Below, one piece after another: positions 12,143 to 24,826 of a stretch of 64,000 nt of DNA. The DNA comes from Cardiocondyla obscurior (taxonomy: Eukaryota > Arthropoda > Insecta > Hymenoptera > Formicidae). The first letter of the stretch is position 1, and every line of letters begins with the position of its first letter. Location: the NCBI RefSeq assembly GCF_019399895.1, contig NC_091883.1:2894377-2958376 (forward strand), written 5' to 3'. The notes under the pieces are model-generated. The model had not been told where the DNA came from and did not search any database. It saw only the letters and a list, made by a program, of their open reading frames with translations. Both the position numbers and the translations under genes were made by a program.

Positions 12143-12153
12143 GATGAAGAACG

Positions 12154-13515
12154 AGGCGCACCTGTTCTTGCGACTCAATAAGCGGCGCGGGATCGAAGGG
12201 TTACATGTCTCGCGAGCAGGGCCTCTTCTTGACCAAATGCGGCAAGTAGCTTCAAAGAAAACAGCCCAGATATGTCTCGAGGGGAATCGCGCGTTTGTCC
12301 AAAGCGGGACCTCGGTATCGCGAACTCACGGAGAGCGCCGTGCCGCCATTTTCACGTAAAACCGGGGTGAATGTACACGCGTAGACGTACAAACTGGACG
12401 TGCAAGTAAACTCCGAGATCTCATTTCTATAAATCGTCGACTCGTCGCCTTAACCCGCGGACTAATGACACTAATTTTATCCCTGTTTATTAATTCTTTT
12501 TTTTTTTAAATTTTTTTTTATCTGAGTGGAAGTAAGTTAGATATTATAAAAATTGTCGTTGCGGAGAGTAATGTATGGATTTTATTTAAATTTAGTCGTC
12601 ACTTTTAATTTTTTGCTTCCACGCGGGAATGCCGGTGTTTACGTCATTAGATTTTTTAAGTGAAATATAAGTATAAACGTATAATAATGTACGCTGCTAG
12701 TGAATTGCAGTATCGATCATTAAGAACGTAATTATATAGCGATTTGCAATCGCTTTATATATTTACGTATATGATAACGATTAAACTCGTTAATGCAAAT
12801 TAGTACGCAGCATAAAATTGCATGTTGCAAACGATACGATAAACATTTACAGTTCCGTACTGTTACTTCATACGCGGACTAAGATAAAGTTTCCCTGCAA
12901 TTGGTTTAACAAGTTAAAAATAATTGTCAAGTCGAGTACGGAAATTAGCGGCGACAAGCACGGCGAACGTTATCCCGCGTCAGCCAACAAATATATTTAA
13001 TAGTAAATCTAAATATCTGAAATTCTTCTGGCTTGCCCTTATTTAACACGCGTCGTGCTCTTCTTTTGCATACGCACGCGGACATTTTTTTTTTTCTTTT
13101 TCTTTTCCTTTTTCGTCTAAGCGCACAATGCGATGTATTTGAAAAACCGGTACGCTCTGTTGAATGAACTCGCAGAAAATCCCAGGCGAGCATTGTTGCC
13201 CCGACAGTCGAGAATCTCTGTGCGTCGGTGGACGAGTAGGGGAGTCGAAGAGGGATGAAAGGGCCCTGTGGAGATTCGGTTACCTGCGGGATCGCGCGAC
13301 ACTCAGGTATTGCATTGTTGCATCGCCGTCGGGATGAACTACCACGGTTCCAAGGTGCTTGTCAGGGGGGGGGGGAAGAAAAAAGAAAAGCTGTGTAAAT
13401 GACGAACCGAAAGATTAACTCGCAAGACGGTATTGAAACTAAAACAAAAACCCGTTCTGACGCTGGCTGCGAAGAAAAAAGGAACCACCAACACGTGTTG
13501 ACACAGTTAATACAT
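12154..13515. other. Intergenic
   Basis: No LTR or further retrotransposon coding sequence seen after the integrase. Confidence 0.55.
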
Positions 13516-13625
13516 AGGTGTGTGATGCTGGACAAATAAAATTTTTAGTTGGACTTACGTGGACAAACGAATGCAGCTTGATTTAAAAAAAAATCTTAAT
13601 TTGGGGGTACCAGCATCACACACCT
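13516..13625. mobile_element. GTGTGTGATGCTGG MITE, internally deleted 110-bp copy
   Basis: Both ends of the family are present (AGGTGTGTGATGCTGG and CCAGCATCACACACCT), but much of the left half is missing. Confidence 0.75.
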
Positions 13626-13949
13626 CGCTTTGAGAATTCTGAAAAGGGACCGAGCGAAGCGAGAACAGTTTCTTAAATTTGCAGAATAAGACAATGGCCC
13701 GTGACAGTAAGAAAAACGAGAAGACGTTAGTAGAAAGGTTGCATTCCGGACTACTGCAATGGCTCGACCTGGGAATAGAGCGTCTTTAAATTCGCGTGAC
13801 GGTAGACGTTGAAGTGCACGTGAGAAAAAGGCAAGCCTTGCAATATTTTCTCATATGCCGTATATCCTAAGCTCTCACAACGTTAGTCCGTCCCGTTTGT
13901 AAGTTAAGACGAGGGAAAGAGACCGACTTATTTTATTTTATTAAATATA

Positions 13950-14377
13950 CAGGGTGTCCCGCGAAATGCGGAAAATCTCTCGAGTGTAAGTAGACATTAG
14001 AAATATATTTAGAAAAGTTTAGCACCAATTTGTTGAATTCGCGATTTTAATATTTATACGAATTTTTATAACCGAGCGAATAAGAGCGCGTTCTTAGAAG
14101 CAATCTACGCCTAATAGCATTGACTCTGCCCTAGCTTATCGATAGGCTGATCTCTCTTTCGGCGAGTCTAGTGAAGATAGAAAACACGGCTGGGGGGGAA
14201 GGGGGGATCGAACAATCGCTAAGCGACGCAAAGCTGGGGCAGAGTCAATGCTATTAGACTATTATAAAATAAAAATTCGTAAGATCGCGAATTCGACAAA
14301 TTGGTGCTAAATTTTTCTGAATATATTCATAATGTCTATCTACACCCGAGATCTTCCGCATTTCGCGGGACACCCTG
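13950..14377. mobile_element. CAGGGTGTCCCGCG MITE, 428 bp, TA target
   Basis: Ends CAGGGTGTCCCGCGAAATGC and its complement, TA on each side, long imperfect arms, with AGAGTCAATGCTATTAG paired internally. No transposase. Confidence 0.8.
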
Positions 14378-15097
14378 TATATTTTATACGCGTACCGCAG
14401 AGTTAATTACAAATTTACAAAAAGTAGAAAAAAAGAGAGAAAAAAAAAAATATTTGTGCACACGTGCGCAATGAATATAATTTTACAGACGCCGGATGAT
14501 AACAGGAACTTCAGGGAGGGAAAATGAAATTATTTTCGCACGTTCGGGAGACCCGATCACCGCGAGTTTCTGCGAGAATGGAGAACGGACGAGGTCCCGT
14601 GGCCGAGAGAGAAAGAAGCAGAGATCAAAACACAAGGAAGATGCAGAAATAAGACGAAGCAAAAAGACTCGCGCGTTCAGAGAAATAAACGAGAGAAGGA
14701 GAGGGACAGAAGAAGAAAAAAAAAGGGATGAGGGAAAGAGAGAGAAAAAGAGAAAGGGAAAGAGAGCGGTGGCGATGCGGTGAAGAGGAGGACGAGTAAG
14801 ACCGGCTCGAGGCCTCGTAGCATGCAATCTTCGCCCATTGAAGACGCGCTGGGAAACTGCACGGTTATTATGCCTGAATGGAACAGGGGACGGGGTGTGC
14901 GGGACCGGGAAGAATGTCGAAGGTAGCAGAGGAGGATGGACGCGAAACGTGCGCGTTCCTCCCGGCGAGGGGGAGGTTCTTGCTCTGTAACCGCGGCACG
15001 CAACTTGGAACCATGTGCTGGCCGCGCGCGTCCTCAGAACCCGATTCCACGACGAAAACCCGCAAATGTCCTCCGCGTACGGGAGAGAGCAAAAAGG

Positions 15098-15154
<57 letters not shown>

Positions 15155-17293
15155 AAGAAAAGGGAAGAGGGACGAAGAGCGAGACTCCGTCCGCGGTCTT
15201 TTTGCGCTATTTGACGCCGTTGCGATTTTACGGGATGCACGGCGCAGCCTGCTCGTTTTACGAACTCACGGAGCAGGTTCACGCTCGAGGAGACGCGAAA
15301 TCTCGACTCGGAAGATCGGCCGAATGGGGACCCCGCTCGATTATCTACCTCGCGTCGACCGGAAAATATTGAGGAACGAAGTGCCAGCGATTTATTCTCG
15401 CGCTACTGGGGACACGCGTTTCGAATCGCCTCTGCGTTGCATTTCTATCTGTGGGCGATATCAGCTATTTCTAGCCGAGCACGAATTGGACTATCAAGCA
15501 AGAAATACGAGAAGCGTAATTGAGCATTCTGTAGTGCCACGCAATGTGGCAATAAGCGATCTTTGCGAAATATATAATCTACATAGCTGCAGTTAGTCGG
15601 AAGTGGTTGGCTTCTAGATTCTTAATGTTCGATAGTTACGTCGCATACGAAATTATATTATTTAAATAAAAATGTTATACAAAATATTTTAAAAAAAATA
15701 GAAAATAAAAAAAAATACTGTTTGCAATTTCAGTTAATAATAAAAGAACTTGGACCACGAATTTTGCAAAGATTATTTCACGTTTCCACGAACAATTAGT
15801 GTCGCATCATTATTGACAATTACGATAAATCAACGGCAGCTTAAATATTTTACGATAATTTATTTTGCGTTCCGCGACGATTCCCTACATTTACTCGTTT
15901 TCTTTTTCTTGTCGATTACGCTCCTCTGTCGCGATTGCTCGCACATGCAAAAGGACACCGGCATTCTTGCAACTTCCTCATTGCACGTATAAATAGATAT
16001 GTAGCTTCAGACAGGATGCTGACAACTCGATTGTCGAAGTAGTTGGAACGCCTCCATTCAAAGACCGAGCATCGTACGAGCCTTATACAAAACGCGCTTG
16101 ATAAGAAGTACCTATAGACATCGTAAGGCGAGCATTTAAATAACAACTGCGGAATGTCGCGCTATCAGAGGCCTTATCCAATAAGAGACACGCTCTTCCG
16201 AATGTTTTCAAATCAATTTCAGAACGATGAACATACAAGTTTAATCAAACTTATACAAGATGCCAAAATTACAAAAAAAGAAATAAATAAGTAAATAAGT
16301 AAAAATTAAATCTTATTAAAAATGTGTATCAGCAATAAAAAAATGATTTAAATTTTATTATAAATTTAATTATAAATTATTTTAATAATATATATAATAA
16401 ATTAATATAAAATTTAATTATAAATTAATTTTACTCGAACGGACTTTGGAATGTGCAAGTCGTCAATTTTATTCGGTCGCGCCGTACGTCTTGGACGCTC
16501 AAGATACGATAAAATGTTTGAAGCTGTCGCGTTCGATCGCAGCGGAAATCGGACCGCGTGCACGCGCGAGCGGTGTCGTTGTGCCAGTCGGCGATGAAGT
16601 TCAAAGACTCGCGGCATTCATCGGTCTGAAAGAGTGCAGCGGATCCTGACTGCGAGGATCCCCCTTTCATTACCGAGTATTGAAGTTCAACGACACTGCC
16701 CTCGATGCGTAATCCCGAAGACGACATTCAACAACATGTCCAGTGAATCTCAAGGAGCGAGTCTCAAGGAACATGGCCACGACTCGAGGGTCACTAGCAG
16801 GAAGGGATTTACAACCCTCGCGGACATTAGCGCGTCATAGACGTTATTATAAAATAGAAGGCTCCTTGAGAATTCGTAGAAACATTGCCGAGTTAAAAAA
16901 AAAAAAATAAAAAAAATTCTCATATATTTCCCGGCGGTAAAACTTTTCTGCAAAGCGTCTTTTGCGAGCGGGGAAAGAAAAGAATGACTTCTTAACAACA
17001 CGGCAACGCGAGAGACTCGCCTCCTTGAGACGAGTGAATTTGACCAATAATACAGGGACTTAACACCAGCACTTGGTGTGCCTCGGGTGCGAAGTGAGCA
17101 TAACTGCGAGACGGTGGAGTTTAATTGAGGTTGATGAGGGGGGCGCTCGTATTGGCCCGGAATTCAATGCCGCGATGATGTTTCTTGCTCGCAACGAGAC
17201 GACGTCTTGAGCGGAATGTTGCGGGAAAATCGATGAAACCGTCTGCTCGCCGAGACGCTCAGGTGGAGATTAAACAAAAGAGTCATCGAAAAC
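14378..17293. other. Intergenic, purine-rich then AT-rich
   Basis: 14.5-15.4 kb is strongly purine-biased with the GA microsatellite; the overlapping open frames are low-complexity. Nothing else recognised. Confidence 0.6.
15102..15152. repeat. (GA)n microsatellite
   Basis: About 25 uninterrupted AG dinucleotides inside a purine-rich region. Confidence 0.95.
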
Positions 17294-17463
17294 TGTGATT
17301 TTGGAGCCGAAGTTCATTGCGTAATGTCGAGCAGAACCTACGAGTTTATTAAGAGTTAAATATCGAGTGTAATGTCGAGCCAAACCTACGAGTTTATTAA
17401 GAGTTAAATAAACTCGTAGGTTCTGCTCGACATTACGCAATGAACTTCGGCTCCAAAATCACA
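17294..17463. mobile_element. Foldback element with 57-bp perfect arms
   Basis: 17294-17350 and 17407-17463 are perfect inverted copies beginning TGTGATTTTGGAGCCGAAGT. The middle repeats the inner part of the left arm in direct orientation with a few changes. Confidence 0.8.
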
Positions 17464-19566
17464 CGCCTAGCCTCGAGAGCGTAACCTGCGCGGGTTTTGA
17501 TTTCGGGACGGACCGAGACTCATCACCTGCTCATCATCGAGCGTGGGATGATGCCGGTGGTTCAGGTAAGAAAATCTCGTAAATAGGCGAGAGAAAAGGG
17601 GGAGCGCGGCATATCGGGAATACCGCTCGTGTGTTCTATTATTAATGTGCTACGCAGATGTAAAGATCGAAGGCTACAATGGATCTATTGGATGATCTAT
17701 CGTTCGCAACACATGTTCCTCGTCACAGCTCCTTGCGCTCTTTCAATTTTCACACGATTCCCGGTTTTTCCTGCGCGTATTATTCGACACTACTTTTTTT
17801 TACTTTGCGAATAATATTATACCCGGTGATACGATTTCAAATAATTTCTCATGCATCTTTTATTTGCCATCGAGAACCTAGACGTTATTCATAACCGTAA
17901 TAAATAATATTTCAAACTAGAATTTATTCCATTAATTACATTTTACTGTAGGCATTTTCTAAGGGAAATGTTATATTCTTTTTAGAGTGCCAGTATAAAA
18001 GATATATTATTATTTTGACCGAGACACCGTTAGACCTCGCGTATTGTTGTTAGGGCGAAAAACAGCGAAACTCGCGGTCGGGTCGATGATAACTTCACGA
18101 GCGATCGTTGATATCCAAAATACATATCTCGATGTAACAATTGGCCGCAAATAAAAAGTAGGAGAGACGACGCGGCGGTGTAAAAAGACCGGCCCCGTGC
18201 GGATCGGGGCTCTCTCTCGAAAATAAAGAAGTTATACAGTTCGCACGAAGTATTTAATCCATCCTTTCACGAAAAATATAAAGTATCGCCTACATTACGT
18301 TATCGTGTTTTAAATAAAGTCGCTTCTCTACGGCGAGATAAAATCGTCGCGAATAAGAAAACAGCTAACGAAGCAACGATGCCTAAACGGTACCTCGGAA
18401 ATCTGAGGAGCGTCTTGAAGCTAGAAAAATTTCCACGCGAGCCTACGCGGGACTGGGGTCCTGGGAAAAAGGTACTTTTTTTAATCACAGAGGAGGAAGT
18501 GGGTGGATATCCTGACAAGCTGGCTGTTTTTTTCCTTTTTCTTTTTTTTTTTTCTCAAGACTTACAAACGAGGGAGGAAAGAGCCGGGGGGAGAGGAAAA
18601 TATATAAATTTCCTTAAAACACCAGAAGGACGAGCTCGGGGCCTGTCCATGCCCGGCAGCTGCCGGTGCCCACGAGGCGTCGTGAGGCAAGGACCACGTG
18701 AAAGGAGAGACGAAGTCCTCAGAACAGGACGTGCGCCTCTCGTCTCGCTTCCGGGTTCGCCTATATATTAGATATTCATGCCCGTTTCCTACGGCGCACC
18801 TGGCGCTTTTTCCTCCCGCCGCGCCGGAAAGCCGCGGACGGGAATTAATCTTAAAGTTATCGGGGCTCGCGCAAACGTTCGGCAGCGGCGGGTAGGATAC
18901 GTATACGAATCGGCTGTGAATGAACAGATAAGCGAAAGGGGGGAAAGAAAAAAATATTTCGTACTCGTTGAACGGGTCGTTAACGTCGCGAACGAGTTTT
19001 AGCCGCGGTGGAAGGATCGTGCGTACCCTGACAACGGTACGTGGGAAATCACATTCGCTCAGACACTCGAGTACTTTCGTTCGCGACGACCGAGGGACAC
19101 GTTGAAAAAAGAACCCGGGAGAACAAATCAATCCCTGAAAATCTCTTGTTGAGTTCGAGGATAACACGGTTTGTTATAAATAAAAAGCAGAAAAGAAAAA
19201 AGCAGTTGCGATCGTCAAAAGATATACAAGATATACAAGATATACAAGATATACAAAGATATACAAAGATATACAAGATAAATAGTATTAGCCAACAAAA
19301 GTATCGAAGAAACCGCGAGCTCGAGCGTGCATTTGTTTCGTCTACTGTTTTGAAGAAGCGCCGAGCTAACAGATCCAGCGAAAAAAAAAACTGTAAACTA
19401 AGCGACCGTTCCGATCGCCGATAAGGACTTCGGTAAAAGCAATCGACTAACGGACACGCGGCGTGTCTCGACAAAACACAAGCGAGCTCGAAGGCGCAAT
19501 GTTATTTACACTTTTTGTTTCGACTCGAGATTTCTTCGAACGGATATAAAACTCAAGGGCACGTAC
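17464..19566. other. Probable first intron of the signal-peptide gene
   Basis: Lies downstream (minus strand) of the donor at 19566. Contains the GATATACAA minisatellite; no further exon recognised. Confidence 0.4.
19221..19280. repeat. GATATACAA minisatellite
   Basis: Six tandem units of 9-10 bp. Confidence 0.85.
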
Positions 19567-19654
19567 CTCTCTCGTCCTGGGTGACGTTCGCTCCCCCGAC
19601 GCCGCCAACCGCCGCAACGAGCACGCAAATCCACAGGACCTCAGCTTGCTTCAT
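19567..19654 (-). CDS. First coding exon of an unidentified secreted or membrane protein (signal peptide)
   Basis: ATG at 19654-19652 opens 29 codons. They begin MKQAEVLWICVLVAAVGGVG and finish GANVTQDER plus one base, then the strong donor AGAGAG|GTACGT. The n-region is short, the core VLWICVLVAAVGG is hydrophobic and small residues precede a likely cleavage site, so this reads as a classic signal peptide followed by an NVT glycosylation sequon. No following exon could be recognised toward lower coordinates, so the first intron is probably long or the rest lies outside the window. The family is unknown. Confidence 0.55.
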
Positions 19655-20520
19655 CGTGCGCCAGCGCGATCCAGGAAGATCGAGGCAGCTCTCTCAGGAC
19701 ACTATCCCATCAGCGACGCACATCCACTGCACTGGGGCACCGGCACTGGTCTCCTCCAACCGCCGTCGACTCGAGGGGCACAAACTCCTCGCGCTCGCGA
19801 CAAATACCTTCGCCGGGACGTACGTTGAGCGATCGCGAGCGCGGCGTGTTCCTCACTTCAGTTCGTCGCGGCGCGATCGCGCGCCCTCCCCCTCACCGTC
19901 CGGGCCGCGGACGATTTAGACGTTGCTCGTGAAAGATCTCACGGCCGAGGCATCGTGCGGCGTCTAACTGCCGGGTCCTCGATGCACCCCGATGCCGATC
20001 GCGGTCGAAAGGACACCTCGAGAATGCGCCAGCGGTCGGTCGTCTCTCTCCTCTCCTCCCCCCTGAGTTTGTTATCGCGCGGTTTGTCTTGCGGCGCGAG
20101 GAGCGGGCCGAAGGTGAAGAAGCACTGGCAGTTCCGCGGGAATGGGACACTTGCAGGCACTAGACTCGCACACACATCCGCGCGTACACGCGACTACGCG
20201 GCCGAGAATGACGAACGCACATATAACCGAGCCGAAGGCGCAGGCGAGACGTGAGGTTCGCGTCGAGTACGGAATGTGGAAACGCCGAAGATGCCTCGCG
20301 GTCGACCACCCTCGCGAACGTAAGAAGTGCGCGCACGTAACCTCCTCCTACGCCGACTGCGCTACGACTGCATGCGACCGGTACGCTGTGCGGCCGCGTC
20401 GCCTGGCGGGAGCCACAGCCGAAGTCCACCGAAGACTCACGGACTCGGTCGAAGACGCGTCAGCCCGGGCAGCTCGGCCGCCCGGGACGATTTCTCGACG
20501 CGACAAAATGATCTGAATCG
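19655..20520 (-). promoter_or_regulatory. CpG-rich block, probable promoter and 5' UTR of the signal-peptide exon
   Basis: This block is much richer in GC and CpG than its surroundings and lies directly upstream, on the minus strand, of the signal-peptide ATG. It contains open frames on both strands, as GC-rich DNA does, but none resembles a protein family. No convincing TATA plus initiator pair at the right spacing was found. Confidence 0.4.
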
Positions 20521-23500
20521 ACGTGATTTTCTACTTTGCCCGAATAATTCCATATTCCTTACTTTGACCAGGACTGTTCGAAAGCCCCGTCGATGCATAG
20601 AACGCGATCCCGGCTGTTCTTAATGATCTTGTTGCACACATATGGGCATAGCAAATTTATAAGTATTTTAGTTAAATTATCATAAAGTCCATGTGCATAA
20701 CATGTGAACAAACTATCAAACGATTTGCATTTATAGAAGAAACTTATAAAGACTATGTGAAAGAATAAAGTAAACCAATAATAAACATTTTTATGTAATA
20801 TATATTTAAAGCTGTTATAATATGGCAATGATGCAAATTAAACTCTTCATCAGAGAATTAATTGAGAACATGTATCTAATATTCTGATGCAATTGCGTCT
20901 CTCGGTTAGGTTCTTCAAGTAATTAAATGAGATATGTTTAAGAGAAATTAATATCTACACGAAATTACTTTTATCCTTTCTATATTTAGTAAATTTAAAT
21001 TTATTAAGATCACATTGGAGATGGAAACCATATGTAATGCTTTAACATGAACTTAAGCAGATAACCATTCTCTAAACACTGTTGATTTATTGAATATCGT
21101 GATCTAACATCAAATATAGTGTTTAAATCGTTAATTGGCGAATGTTCCAATAAAAATTTAATTTTTATTATAAAGTTTGTGCTACGTGTTAATTACGTTT
21201 CATTGAACTATTTATTTTAGTTATAGAAATAATTGTATATTTGTTACATTGTCGTTATAACCTTCTGATCAAATGTTTTGTAACAGATTTCTTCCTTTGA
21301 CTATAACTTCACTAAACCAACTGTATTGTTAAAGATCAATCGTTTAAATATCCCTTGTCGATACAAGGTGTGATTATGTGATAATTTGATCTGATCAACA
21401 GAGAAATCCAATAATGTTTCAAATTTCTATCAATGAATATTTGGAATTAAGTAAATATAATATTATGTATATTTTATTTAATGTACATTACTCGTGTTTA
21501 TCAAGTTATTTGAAATTATTGTTGTAAACAATTAATTATACTGTATATGATTATGAAGTGTCGACAACTCAAAATTCATCAATGTTATTTATCGTATTCT
21601 TTTCAAAGAGCTTAGCTATATAAATTTATTATATATTATAGTGACGTTTGTTCCATTCTCATTTTTAGAAGATGTGTAAATAGTATGTGTTATTAAATGT
21701 AGATGAATACTATCCTGGTATTTCCACGTCGCGAAAGCTGCCTTTGCAAACGAACGACGGGCGTCGCGACGAAAACCTCGGTTACCTCGCCGTCTTACGT
21801 AAAGATTAAGAAAGATCTTACGCTTCCAGGAACGAAATCCGGCGTGTGGCGAAGTCTCGAGCTGCAGAGCGTCGACGGAGCTTCGCGTTCGCGTGCCGAC
21901 TCGGGCGCGAACTTGTCTGAACTTGCTTCTGTTATGTGTTGAGATGTCGCAAAAAATAATCAATAGAAATACGAAATATTTTTCAAGAAGATAGAAATAT
22001 AAAGATATGTCGCAATATTTCGAATGGAATTATTTCCATCGATCAACGTAACACGAGCAAGCGATAACATAATAAAATCAAGTAGCAGAACAAAGTAACA
22101 TTTTTCATATGATCATATTACATGCGATATAAAGTTTCGATAGTTAATTGTTAATGCAATATGCATACGCGATGCAAAGGACTAAAAGGAATACGCAAAA
22201 GGTATTTTTCTACTAAAGGAGAGCGGATGTGCGTGTACGATCCTCTGTCGATTCCACGAAGACGTTAGTCGTTTTATCGTTACAAAAATTGTCGGGAAGA
22301 TTGGTTTCTTGTCGCCAATGCACGCATGTACGGTGTGCACGTGTGATGCATACGTGTGATCAACGTAACTGAGAAGAAATACGTCGAAACAGGTGGGCTA
22401 ACAAGAAGCGGGGTACTCAATAGCTTTATTTTCTTCATATTTATTTAATATAAATAACAAGATGCATGTATTCGGTGCGCACGTGTCATTTAATCTGTAT
22501 ATTTTTACATATATATATATACATATAATTATATTATATTACATATATATATATATATGCAATCAAGCTTCGGCTAATTAATTTTTCGCTTATTCCCTGT
22601 GTATGTATATATATATACATATATATATATATATACTATATCCTGTTATGCTGAGTGATTAATACACCTCGCTACGATCTGTCTCGCGATACCGCGCGAA
22701 AAACCCGAGAACGAACTTTTTGCGCGTGGTACGACAAAGGAAAAGTCGCGTTTGTCCCTTCTTCACGAGGTAGACGTGGATGCTGAAAGTCAATTAGCTC
22801 TCGATACCGCGCGTACTAAACGATTCTCTTAAACCCTTCGAGACCAGCGGCATCACCGCGACGTCGTTCTCTAAAAATGACTTTGATGCGCCGATCAAAG
22901 TGCAGATACAAACTCGACGGCAATTTTGTTATTGCTGAAAAAACCGCTTAAAAATTCTGATATGCGCGAGTAACATGAGCGAATACATTCGGATTGAGAT
23001 TGATCAGTCGACGAGTAATTTTAATGATATCGCGTGGTTAAACCTGGCCGATATGTCTAATTAAATTCAATGGTATAACTGAAAGACAGATACGGTTGCT
23101 ACGGCGACGGCGGTTAGCGTACGTGATATCGCAGTTTGTGTGCATAAATCTCACACGAAACGCGTAGTCTACATGTGTCGAGAACCGAGAGATAACGCAA
23201 CCCACTGCTACTTCCCCCGTCCTCGGCAGGCGAGGGAGGATCGAGAGGAGAAATCACGTATGCTAGCCGCCGTCGCCGCAGCAAACGCTATCTGCTTTTC
23301 ATTGTACGTCGATGTAAGAATTCAACACGTTCGTTGTCTTGAGCGTCTGGATAAATCGCGCCAATGATCACCGTAAGAAAACTCCTCTTTCTCTCTGGAA
23401 ACGAAGGGATTAATGGCGGAGCATCGGTAAACCTCAGATCCTATGTTATATGTGTATATAGAGTTATATAGCGTTCGCATTAGCAACGTATAACGCGTGC

Positions 23501-23966
23501 GTTCTCTCCTCGTCGTATTCCCACGATTACTAATGCTTTCCTACGCTCACAACTATCATTGCCTTAATCTGCGATAATTCTAAACAACGCCTGTGTATAC
23601 TTAATATATATTTATATGTAGGGAAAACGTGAATCGCGCAAAATAGATCCGCGTCGACGATACAGAATAATTTCCGGTTCAAATATAAATAATAAATGGT
23701 AATCGGAATAAGAATTAGGAGCTCTGGTTTGAAAGGCTAAGTGCTAAAGCGTCGTAGACGAGGGATCCCGAATTTCGAGACAGACTATCTCTATTTTTTC
23801 CGATTTTCTTACACATATAACATATTTAACATAACGCATAAAATACATAATAAAAAATTATAATTATAAAATAATTCAAGTTAATTTAATCTTTTAAAGT
23901 TTAATTTAATAATTTGAATTAAAATCGAAAGTGAAACGTAACAGCGCAATTAAATTAAAATACGTA
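20521..23966. other. Intergenic, AT-rich
   Basis: TA microsatellites at 22.5 kb; no gene recognised. Confidence 0.6.
22507..22640. repeat. (TA)n microsatellites
   Basis: Two TA-rich runs (22507-22559 and 22601-22640) separated by unique sequence. Confidence 0.9.
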
Positions 23967-24168
23967 CACTGAGAAAAAAAAAATTAAATCTAAAAGAATA
24001 TTTAGTTGAATACGTTCAAACAAATAAATTATTTAAAGTAAGCAAAAATATATTTAAATTAATAAAATATATTAAAATAAACAATATATTTTATTAATGT
24101 AAATGTATTTTTGCTCACTTTAAATATACATTTGTTTGCACGTATGCAACTAAATTTTTTTCTCAGTG
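23967..24168. mobile_element. CACTGAGAAAAAA MITE copy 1, TA target
   Basis: Inverted ends CACTGAGAAAAA with TA on both sides and an AT-rich, self-complementary interior (AAAGTAAGCAAAAATATATT and its complement). Homologous along its length to 61811-62034. Confidence 0.85.
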
Positions 24169-24680
24169 TACGTGATACTTTTTCTTTTTCTTATTTTTAA
24201 ATAAAATGCAGATAAGATAAAACGAATAATTCCGTGAGGGATCGCTTTGCACCATTCATTAAATTTTTTACAAACCTAAAACTAAAATTTATTGTATATC
24301 CGATGATGCTTCAATAACATTATTCCCTCACTTACCCTTATTACTGTACCTAACAACATTACGTATCGAGCGAATATATTATCAGTAAAAGATCTGATCT
24401 CCTTTAAGTAGTAAAGTCTACCTTTTAAAGCTCTTAACTTACAGTTATTTAGAATTAAACATTTATTACGAACGCGTGTGGTCGATTCAGCGCAAGTCGC
24501 GATTAAATAAAGAGTCGTGCCGATGAAAAAGCTCCGGAAAGAAAAAAACAATTAGTGCCGCAAGGGGATCGTTGCCCGACGAAACCGCTCTAAAACATTG
24601 GATCGCATTATCGTTCGATTTATGCTCGTTCGATTGCGTAACGAAGCTCGAGGATGGTAGTGGAATTCGGCGATCAAGGT
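24169..24680. other. MESK2 3' UTR and flank
   Basis: Contains the minus-strand AATAAA at 24467-24462; the true 3' end cannot be placed. Confidence 0.5.
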
Positions 24681-24826
24681 TTAACAGACAACTGCCTCCG
24701 ATATCGGGTTCTCGGTGATGTGTATGGTCGCGGTAGGCCAGTCGATCTTCTTGCTGCAAACGTGATTCAATCCCTCCAGAGAAGCCAGTCTGTAATCTGC
24801 CATTTTTAACGGCGACAGCGGGGCCA
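24681..24826 (-). CDS. MESK2: MESK2 terminal coding exon 8 and stop
   Basis: The acceptor is gtttgcag|TGGCCCC. It is read in the frame fixed by exon 7 (APLSPLKMADYRLASLEG, then ITENPISEAVVC) and ends in TAA at 24683-24681. A longer overlapping open frame here is in another phase and is not used. A minus-strand AATAAA lies about 215 nt downstream (24467-24462). Confidence 0.85.

Noticed and set aside
14878..15596. 164- and 193-codon overlapping frames
   Set aside because: Both are carried across by the GA microsatellite (Arg-Glu repeats) and have no family resemblance.
16431..16727. 98-codon minus-strand frame with several Cys and Trp
   Set aside because: No recognised domain and overlapping frames on the other strand of similar quality.
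18562..19167. 201-codon minus-strand open frame
   Set aside because: Composition is that of GC-rich non-coding DNA, with no motif or membrane pattern; likely chance.
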